A DNA stretch of 5,990 nt from Bacteroidetes bacterium UBA7688 (GTDB taxonomy: Bacteria > Bacteroidota > Bacteroidia > Chitinophagales > Chitinophagaceae): assembly GCA_002482815.1 (NCBI GenBank), contig DLGS01000351.1, positions 1 to 5,990 on the forward strand, in the 5' to 3' direction. Positions 1-4,755 of the stretch are shown here, piece after piece. A program made the translations under genes and the position numbers. Under the pieces are notes generated by a model. It was not told the origin of the DNA. It worked only from the letters and a program-made list of their open reading frames with translations, and did no database searches. Numbering within the stretch: position 1 is the first letter of the stretch; each line of letters begins with the position of its first letter.

Positions 1-102
1 TCTTAAAGCCTGAACTTTTAATAAATGGCATTGGCGCCGGTGGTGCTGATTCTTTGGTGGGATATGGCGAAATGCCTATTATTAAAAGTTCAGGCTTTAA
101 GA
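1..102. repeat. Long imperfect inverted repeat at the window edge
   Basis: Bases 1-24 are an exact reverse complement of 79-102. After a two-base mismatch (25-26 against 77-78), bases 27-32 (GGCATT) again pair with 71-76 (AATGCC). In total 30 of 32 positions pair around a 38-base centre (33-70). The repeat lies inside a coding frame and starts at the very first base, so it may extend further left. It is far too long to be chance. It could be a fold-back assembly or amplification artefact at a contig end, or a genuine inverted duplication. Confidence 0.85.
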
Positions 103-503
103 ATACGAGTGCCGAAGTTGAATATGACAATGCTACCGTAGTGCCTGACAGAATTATTGTACTATTCATTACCAATAATTCCGATGTTCCTGCCGCTGGC
201 ACAGAGCTGTATATTGATGATGTTACATTTACAGATGTAACCGGTATCGAAACGCCAATATTTAATGACGCTGGTATTAACGTATTCCCTAACCCGGCAG
301 TCAATAATTTACACGTCAATACATCTTTAAACCAGGAGATGATATTTAATCTGTATGCTGCAAACGGACAGTTGGTGGCTACTCACCAATTTCAGAAAAA
401 TGCAGATATTGCTGTTTCCACTTTTGCATCCGGAACCTACATTTATGTGATTTCAGGTGTAGACGGACACAAATATTACAGTTCAACCTTTGTCAAACAA
501 TAG
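1..503 (+). CDS. Secreted protein with C-terminal T9SS type A sorting domain (3' part only)
   Basis: The reading frame is open from the window edge (first full codon at base 3) to the TAG at 501-503, giving 166 residues of a protein whose start lies outside the window. A TTG at 54 is an internal leucine, not a real start. The last ~76 residues (from base 273) have the type IX sorting pattern: GINVFPNPAVNNLHV, then a beta-rich stretch with NLYAANGQLV, then SGTYIYVISG and a short tail ending FVKQ. In Bacteroidota this domain directs periplasmic proteins through the T9SS to the surface or medium, where it is usually cleaved. The ~90 residues before it are beta-rich and include LYIDDVTFTD, a pattern common just upstream of sorting domains in carbohydrate-binding or other beta-sandwich modules. 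The function of the cargo part cannot be told. The first ~10 codons lie in an inverted repeat and may be artefactual. Sorting-domain call is firm; cargo role unknown. Confidence 0.88.
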   Translation, partial: LKPELLINGIGAGGADSLVGYGEMPIIKSSGFKNTSAEVEYDNATVVPDRIIVLFITNNSDVPAAGTELYIDDVTFTDVTGIETPIFNDAGINVFPNPAVNNLHVNTSLNQEMIFNLYAANGQLVATHQFQKNADIAVSTFASGTYIYVISGVDGHKYYSSTFVKQ

Positions 504-524
504 CATTAGATTATTATTTAAAAG

Positions 525-561
525 AAGACCCTTTTTGCTTTGTCAAAAGGGTCTTTTTTTT
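525..561 (+). terminator. Intrinsic terminator of the T9SS cargo gene
   Basis: An 11-bp perfect stem pairs AAGACCCTTTT (525-535) with AAAAGGGTCTT (545-555) around a 9-base loop and runs into eight T residues (554-561). It lies 21 bases after the TAG of the upstream gene, which makes it a textbook rho-independent terminator. It separates that gene from the peptidase gene. Confidence 0.9.
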
Positions 562-571
562 GATCAAAATT

Positions 572-586
572 CCCCCAAAGTGGGGG
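572..586. other. Short GC-rich hairpin in the peptidase promoter region
   Basis: CCCCCA (572-577) pairs with TGGGGG (581-586) around a 3-base loop, and a G-rich tail (GCGGG) follows. It stands out in AT-rich DNA and has no T-run, so it is not a terminator. It sits 24 bases upstream of the -7 element at 610-617, about where the -33 element of a Bacteroidota promoter would be. Any role is speculative. Confidence 0.45.
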
Positions 587-609
587 GCGGGATTTGATTC
601 TTTTCCGAT

Positions 610-617
610 TACATTTG
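610..617 (+). promoter_or_regulatory. Bacteroidota -7 promoter element for the peptidase gene
   Basis: TACATTTG matches the Bacteroidota primary-sigma -7 consensus TAnnTTTG exactly and lies 22 bases before the ATG at 640, implying a short 5' leader. The matching -33 TTG is not well placed: the nearest TTTG (593-596) is only 13 bases upstream, whereas about 19-21 is usual. Transcription from here would begin after the upstream terminator. Confidence 0.55.
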
Positions 618-639
618 TACCCTTAAAAACAATTTATTT

Positions 640-2691
640 ATGAATTTAAAACCTGCCGTAATTGCGCTATCCGCAATATGTGCTTTTGCCTCTTGTGGTG
701 ACGGAACAAAAAAAAGCAGTTCGGATGCCAATGCTGTAAAGCTTTTGGATCCGGCTAATATTGACAGTTCCGTGAGTCCTGCAGAAAACTTCTTTATGTA
801 TGCCAATGGAAACTGGTTTAAGAAAAATCCGATTCCTGCAAGCGAAACAAGATGGGGTAGCTTTAATACATTGGAGGAGAATAATTATAAAGTTCTTCAT
901 GAATTATTAGATGCTGCAGCGGCAAATAAAAGTGCTAAAGCCGGAAGCTCAGATCAGAAAGTTGGTGATTTTTATCGTAGCGGAATGGATTCTGCAATGA
1001 TTGAAAAAGCAGGACTAACGCCTTTGACACCCTGGTTGACCCGTATAGATGCCGCTAAAACATCAGAAGATATTCTTGCTGAGATTGCTAAGCAACATTC
1101 TGAAGGAATTGGCAGTGTATTTGCATTTTATGTCTCTCCGGATGACAAAAATGTCACACAGCAAATCTGTCAATTGTACCAGGCTGGTCTTGGCATGCCG
1201 GATCGTGATTATTATTTCAATACAGATGCCCGTACAGTTGTTATCCGCGATGCCTACAAAGCTTATCTTACCAAAATGTTTGGTATGATGGGAATGGATG
1301 AGGCAACTGCTATCAAAAGTTCACAATCTGTTTATGCTTTGGAAACGTCATTGGCAAAAGCCTCGATGACCAGAGTTGAAATGCGCGATCCATATAAAAT
1401 GTATAACAAATTCAATATTGAAGGGCTCAATAAAGTGACGCCGAATATGGATTGGAATAAAATATTTACTCAATTGCGAGTGGCCGGTCAGGACAGTGTG
1501 ATTGTCGGTCAGCCGATGTTTATGGCTGAGGTGAGCAAACAATTGAAAGCAACGCCGGTTGATGTGTGGAAAGTTTATTTGAAATTTCATTTGGTGAACG
1601 GAATGGCTGCCTTCCTGAGTAGTAATTTCGACAATGCACGTTTTGATTTTTATGGTAAAACAGTAAGAGGTCAACAAGTACAGAAAGACCGCTGGAAGCG
1701 CATCCTGAAAGTTGTGGATGGTTCAATAGGCGAATTGCTGGGTCAGATGTATGTTGATAAAACATTTAAACCGGAGGCTAAAAAGCGCATGCTGGATTTG
1801 GTAAATAATCTGCAAAAAACATATGGCGACCGTATCATGCGCCTCGACTGGATGAGCGATGCTACCAAGCAAAAAGCGATGGGTAAGCTGAATACATTTA
1901 TCAAAAAAATCGGTTATCCTGACAAATGGAAAGATTATTCAAAACTGGATATTGTTGGTAATGATTTTGTGAAAAATGTCATTGCTTCTTCAGAATTTCA
2001 GTATAATTATAATATTGGTCGTTTGGGCAAACCTGTAGATAAGACAGAGTGGGGTATGACACCTCCTACAGTGAATGCTTATTATAATCCTGCCTTTAAT
2101 GAAATCGTTTTCCCTGCGGGAATTTTGCAATATCCTTTCTTCAGCGATGCTGCTGACGATGCGATTAATTATGGTGGTATCGGTGGGGTAATCGGTCATG
2201 AAATGACACACGGATTTGATGATCAGGGCAGTCAGTATGATGAAGAAGGTAACCTGAAAAATTGGTGGACTCCGGAAGATTCAAAGAAATTTGCAGCTAA
2301 AACCGGAATGGTAGTAACGCAGTTCGATAACTATACCGTTTTGGATTCTGTACATGTAAATGGTCAGCTGACTTTAGGTGAAAACCTTGCTGATCTTGGT
2401 GGTCTGGCGATCGCTTATGAAGCGTTCAAGAAAACAAAACAAGGACAAGGCAATGAAAAAATTGACGGGTTCACACCTGACCAACGCTTTTTCCTGAGCT
2501 GGGCACAAGTGTGGCGTGCTGCTACCCGTGACGAAGAAATGTTTAATCGTATTAAAACTGATCCGCACTCTCCAAACCTATGGCGTTGTAATGGTCCATT
2601 GAGTAATATGCCTGAGTTTTATGCTGCATTCGGCGTAAAAGAAGGGGATAAAATGTACCGTCCTGACAGCCTCCGTGCAAAAGTTTGGTAA
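640..2691 (+). CDS. M13 (neprilysin/PepO-like) family zinc metallopeptidase, predicted lipoprotein
   Basis: This complete 683-residue gene encodes an M13 endopeptidase, a family that cuts oligopeptides in a closed chamber. The normal family length is about 650-700. Residues 1-19 form a lipoprotein signal ending in a lipobox, FASC, with Cys19 as the predicted lipidated residue. Only one acidic residue (Asp21) follows it closely, so a surface-export signal is not obvious and a periplasm-facing anchor is likely. The M13 N-terminal signature (FFMYANGNW) is near residues 51-59. The C-terminal catalytic domain has NAYY (479-482, substrate-backbone Asn), HEMTH (zinc ligands His520 and His524, catalytic Glu521), ENLAD (third zinc ligand Glu581, Asp585), and DPHSP...RCNGPLSN (His643 and Arg649, spaced like neprilysin His711 and Arg717). 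All catalytic residues are present, so it should be active. The ATG at 640 is supported by the lipoprotein signal and the -7 element upstream; there is no Shine-Dalgarno site, as is usual here. It appears monocistronic. The natural substrate is unknown. Confidence 0.96.
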   Translation: MNLKPAVIALSAICAFASCGDGTKKSSSDANAVKLLDPANIDSSVSPAENFFMYANGNWFKKNPIPASETRWGSFNTLEENNYKVLHELLDAAAANKSAKAGSSDQKVGDFYRSGMDSAMIEKAGLTPLTPWLTRIDAAKTSEDILAEIAKQHSEGIGSVFAFYVSPDDKNVTQQICQLYQAGLGMPDRDYYFNTDARTVVIRDAYKAYLTKMFGMMGMDEATAIKSSQSVYALETSLAKASMTRVEMRDPYKMYNKFNIEGLNKVTPNMDWNKIFTQLRVAGQDSVIVGQPMFMAEVSKQLKATPVDVWKVYLKFHLVNGMAAFLSSNFDNARFDFYGKTVRGQQVQKDRWKRILKVVDGSIGELLGQMYVDKTFKPEAKKRMLDLVNNLQKTYGDRIMRLDWMSDATKQKAMGKLNTFIKKIGYPDKWKDYSKLDIVGNDFVKNVIASSEFQYNYNIGRLGKPVDKTEWGMTPPTVNAYYNPAFNEIVFPAGILQYPFFSDAADDAINYGGIGGVIGHEMTHGFDDQGSQYDEEGNLKNWWTPEDSKKFAAKTGMVVTQFDNYTVLDSVHVNGQLTLGENLADLGGLAIAYEAFKKTKQGQGNEKIDGFTPDQRFFLSWAQVWRAATRDEEMFNRIKTDPHSPNLWRCNGPLSNMPEFYAAFGVKEGDKMYRPDSLRAKVW

Positions 2692-2718
2692 TAAGGTTAA
2701 GTAATTAAAAATGACAAT

Positions 2719-2754
2719 AAAAAAGGATGTGCTGTTTGAGCACATCCTTTTTTT
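2719..2754. terminator. Bidirectional terminator between convergent genes
   Basis: A 15-bp perfect stem pairs AAAAAAGGATGTGCT (2719-2733) with its complement at 2739-2753 around the loop GTTTG. Seven T residues (2748-2754) follow on the plus strand, and six A residues (2719-2724) give the T-run on the minus strand. It lies in the 81-base gap between the stop codons of the peptidase gene (2691) and the barrel gene (2773), so it can end both transcripts. Confidence 0.92.
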
Positions 2755-2772
2755 ATTGATAAACGTTTATTT

Positions 2773-3576
2773 TTAGAATCTGAAACCGGCTTTAATGCCG
2801 AATTGTACTAAAAAGGCAACATTGTCTTCGATGCCATTAATTTGATTAACATAAGAAGTTCCCATGCCCATTTCCAAACCAAGGTAAACTTTTGGTGTAG
2901 GGTTGATATTCAATGAATTGTTAACCATAAAACCCATCACAAACCGGTCATTGCTTACATAACTATTATAACCTGTTAAGGGATTGTATTCATAGGACCT
3001 TGTTGTCCCTGTTCCAAAAGCCAGAGAAGCTCCAATACCATAACGAACAACCCCAAAACCTGTTGGATAAATTTTTATTCCCGGAGCAACCGCAAGGAAA
3101 TTAATTGCCTGCGATGAATTGCCACCACCATAAGGATATGGATCATAATCACCTGAAAGGTTATTGTAAAAATAAGAAATCGGCAAAACAAAAGCGAAAA
3201 TGCCATCTTTATCCAATACCCGCTCATATCCTAATCCTACACCAATGCCTACGTTGGAAAGTGTCATTGGTGAAAAGGTAAGGATGTTTTTGCCATATTT
3301 TGGTTTTGAGCGCGGAGTGTTGGAGGTCTGCATTCTTACATTATATTCTTCTTCAGTTCCGTTTGCATATTTAATTCGCGACAATTCCGCTTTTTTGATT
3401 TGATAGTCAGGTCCGTCAGGATTATTAAACCTTTTATACGTAATAACATTTTCATTTACTGATTTTACTTTGGCGTCAATGACATCACCATTGGTTTTGT
3501 ACATTTTGTCCTGGGCTGATGCAGCATTTGCCAATAAAACAGCGACAATTGCGAGATAGGATTGTTTGATTTTCAT
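2773..3576 (-). CDS. Outer-membrane beta-barrel protein with signal peptide
   Basis: This complete 267-residue exported protein has a clear Sec signal: Lys-rich start, hydrophobic core, and predicted cleavage after ASA at residues 19-21, before Gln22. Residues ~28-75 form a small beta-rich module, GDVIDAKVKSVNENVITYKR then NPDGPDYQIKKAEL and IKYANG. I recognise this arrangement from many Bacteroidota envelope proteins, but it has no assigned function that I know of. Residues ~95-267 alternate polar and hydrophobic positions with Gly- and aromatic-rich strands (for example IGVGLGYERV, YLGLEMGMG) and end in FGIKAGFRF. A terminal Phe after alternating residues is typical of outer-membrane barrels recognised by the BAM machinery. 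The barrel part would make roughly eight strands. No enzymatic motif is visible, and a structural or small-porin role is only inferred. The ATG at 3576 is fixed by the signal peptide. It converges on the peptidase gene, shares its terminator and seems monocistronic. Confidence 0.88.
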   Translation of the reverse strand: MKIKQSYLAIVAVLLANAASAQDKMYKTNGDVIDAKVKSVNENVITYKRFNNPDGPDYQIKKAELSRIKYANGTEEEYNVRMQTSNTPRSKPKYGKNILTFSPMTLSNVGIGVGLGYERVLDKDGIFAFVLPISYFYNNLSGDYDPYPYGGGNSSQAINFLAVAPGIKIYPTGFGVVRYGIGASLAFGTGTTRSYEYNPLTGYNSYVSNDRFVMGFMVNNSLNINPTPKVYLGLEMGMGTSYVNQINGIEDNVAFLVQFGIKAGFRF

Positions 3577-3629
3577 AAAAGTTTAAGTTGTGTTTTTTTA
3601 ATAACGTCTGTTGTAATCTATTATTATAG

Positions 3630-3637
3630 CGAAAGTA
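3630..3637 (-). promoter_or_regulatory. Possible -7 element for the barrel gene
   Basis: On the minus strand these bases read TACTTTCG, one mismatch from TAnnTTTG, and lie 53 bases upstream of the ATG at 3576. No TTG is correctly spaced for a -33 element. The same octamer precedes the large secreted gene at 4688-4695, which slightly raises its credibility. Confidence 0.3.
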
Positions 3638-3732
3638 AAGTAAATGTTTCTAATCGAGGTATAAGCACAAGTAATATACCGTTAATAAAATGTTGAGGAT
3701 ATTGTAATATATTAGTTCGGGTAATTTTTTTA

Positions 3733-3764
3733 GGAAATGAGTAAATTGATTCATTTCCATTTTT
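3733..3764 (+). terminator. Orphan terminator-like hairpin
   Basis: GGAAATGA (3733-3740) pairs exactly with TCATTTCC (3751-3758), and the stem can gain two inner pairs including a G-T. A short T-run (3760-3764) follows on the plus strand, and an A/T-run before the stem would serve the minus strand. No intact gene ends just upstream on either strand, so it may be the leftover terminator of a lost gene or a chance structure in AT-rich DNA. Confidence 0.3.
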
Positions 3765-4145
3765 CTATATTAGAGAACCTTAGAAGTAGATACTTCTTAT
3801 AAAATATACCATAATGCCTTGCATAATATACTTTTTATTGATGCATTTAGTATTTATGTATATTTAAATCTACTATTTATTTAGCAAATTTTATATTATT
3901 GGAAGTAGCCAAAGAAAAATTGGATTAAGAACAAATTGAGTTAATTGTCTGATTTTCAAATATTATTGACTTTATTTTATTTTAAAGAATAATTTTTGTT
4001 GTAACCATACATAGAGAAATGAGCCTTGGAACAGGCGGATTACAACCCTTAGGCTACAAAGGATTTATTGTAATTTAACTGATGTCTGTCAGTTGAGTTC
4101 CAGCAATTATTGTATAATGAGGTTCTTTTGCCGGACTTTAATTCA

Positions 4146-4502
4146 TCAGGAAGCGGATTTTTCCGGATTAATTTCCTGGTTGTCTATCTGGTAATAATTA
4201 TTGACGTCTGCTCTCAATTCTGATAAGTTATTCCCATATTTCTTGATCCATTTTATAATAGATACATGACTTACGTCAAGCATATTGGCAATTGTAGTCA
4301 CCTTCACTCCTTCAAGGTATAATATTAAGGCAACTCTTTTTTTGCTCGAATCAGCAGCAGAAGATTTCTTCTCAACAGTGAAATTATAGTTACAGGACTT
4401 GCATTTATAGCGTTGAAGACTATTTATCAATCCATTTTTATATACAGCTTGCTTAAGCATTTTGGACATTTCATAAGCATATCTTATTGGTTTCTCGCAC
4501 AA
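4146..4502 (-). pseudogene. Frameshifted zinc-ribbon + helix-turn-helix protein (IS1 InsA-like / transposase N-terminal type)
   Basis: The open frame 4502-4146 gives 118 residues, but its first ~17 are not family-like. From about residue 22 it reads KNGL...QRYKCKSCNYNF, the second half of a CPxC...CxxC zinc ribbon (Cys34, Cys37). A helix-turn-helix follows at ~57-90: ALILYLEG, then ANMLDVSHVSIIKWIKKYG. This pairing is typical of InsA-like N-terminal domains of IS1-type transposases and related small standalone Bacteroidota proteins, where it binds DNA. The missing first zinc half is in an adjacent frame: an ATG at 4474 starts MKCPKCLSK. The frames join near 4448-4456, where AAGCAAGC occurs. 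One extra A, or one more AAGC unit, would restore a continuous protein with normal CPxC-to-VxKNG spacing. The native start is therefore probably 4474, not 4502. No DDE catalytic domain follows, and the C-terminus (EINPEKSAS) looks truncated. No terminal inverted repeats or target duplication are evident. A sequencing indel is the main alternative to a genuine pseudogene. Confidence 0.68.
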
Positions 4503-4755
4503 TTATAGCAAAAATTTCCTAAAGACTATGTCAATTAAGATAATAATTTTGATAGCTATATTTGGTTACAATTTATGGTATATTTATTAAACTGTCATAA
4601 AAAAATTTTGGAAACCATTAGATAGTTTTGATTTATAGTATACGATTATTACTAATTAAATAATATGAAATATTCTTTTTCGAGAATTACTTTCGCCTCA
4701 AGTTTTAACAAAAACAAGTATACTAACTAATCGAGTACAATTAAAACGAAACATT
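4503..4755. other. AT-rich spacer between divergent genes
   Basis: This 250-base stretch lies between the 5' end of the broken minus-strand gene and the start of the plus-strand secreted protein gene. It is very AT-rich and holds one promoter-like octamer (4688-4695). I see no small gene or structured RNA in it. Confidence 0.5.
4688..4695 (+). promoter_or_regulatory. Possible -7 element for the large secreted protein gene
   Basis: TACTTTCG is one mismatch from the Bacteroidota TAnnTTTG element and lies 60 bases before the ATG at 4756. No well-spaced -33 TTG is present. The leader before the ATG is A-rich (TTAAAACGAAACATT) with no Shine-Dalgarno site, as is common in this phylum. Confidence 0.35.

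Larger units (their letters stand above)
3577..4145. other. AT-rich intergenic region without a recognisable intact gene
   Basis: About 570 bases separate the start of the barrel gene from the end of the broken zinc-ribbon/HTH gene. I find no open frame with a recognisable product, no tRNA and no repeat array. It contains the likely barrel-gene promoter (near 3630), a hairpin followed by a short T-run (3733-3764), and a short dyad (3782-3797). Its right end (about 4075-4145) may hold the decayed 3' end of the neighbouring broken gene. Bases ~4021-4060 are less AT-rich than the surroundings but match nothing I recognise. Confidence 0.6.

Noticed and set aside
54..503. Treating the TTG at 54 as the start of a complete 149-residue gene.
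   Set aside because: The frame is open to the window edge, there is no signal peptide after the TTG, and a T9SS sorting domain requires a long exported protein upstream.
609..2568. Several overlapping open frames, mainly on the minus strand, across the peptidase gene.
   Set aside because: They are shadows of the well-supported M13 peptidase coding sequence and show no motif, signal or start context of their own.
4016..4065. A less AT-rich patch with GCCT/AGGC pairing, checked for a tRNA or small structured RNA.
   Set aside because: No cloverleaf, anticodon arm or T-loop could be built, and the pairing is only 4 bp.
4077..4094. AACTGA/TCAGTT inverted repeat near the end of the broken HTH gene, considered as a terminator.
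   Set aside because: The arms are only 6 bp, the stem is AT-rich and no T-run follows on either strand.
3999..4571. A 9-bp inverted repeat (TTGTAACCA at 3999-4007, TGGTTACAA at 4563-4571) flanking the broken HTH gene, considered as insertion-sequence ends.
   Set aside because: It does not extend in either direction, no target duplication flanks it, and a 9-bp match is expected by chance among all pairs within about 1 kb.
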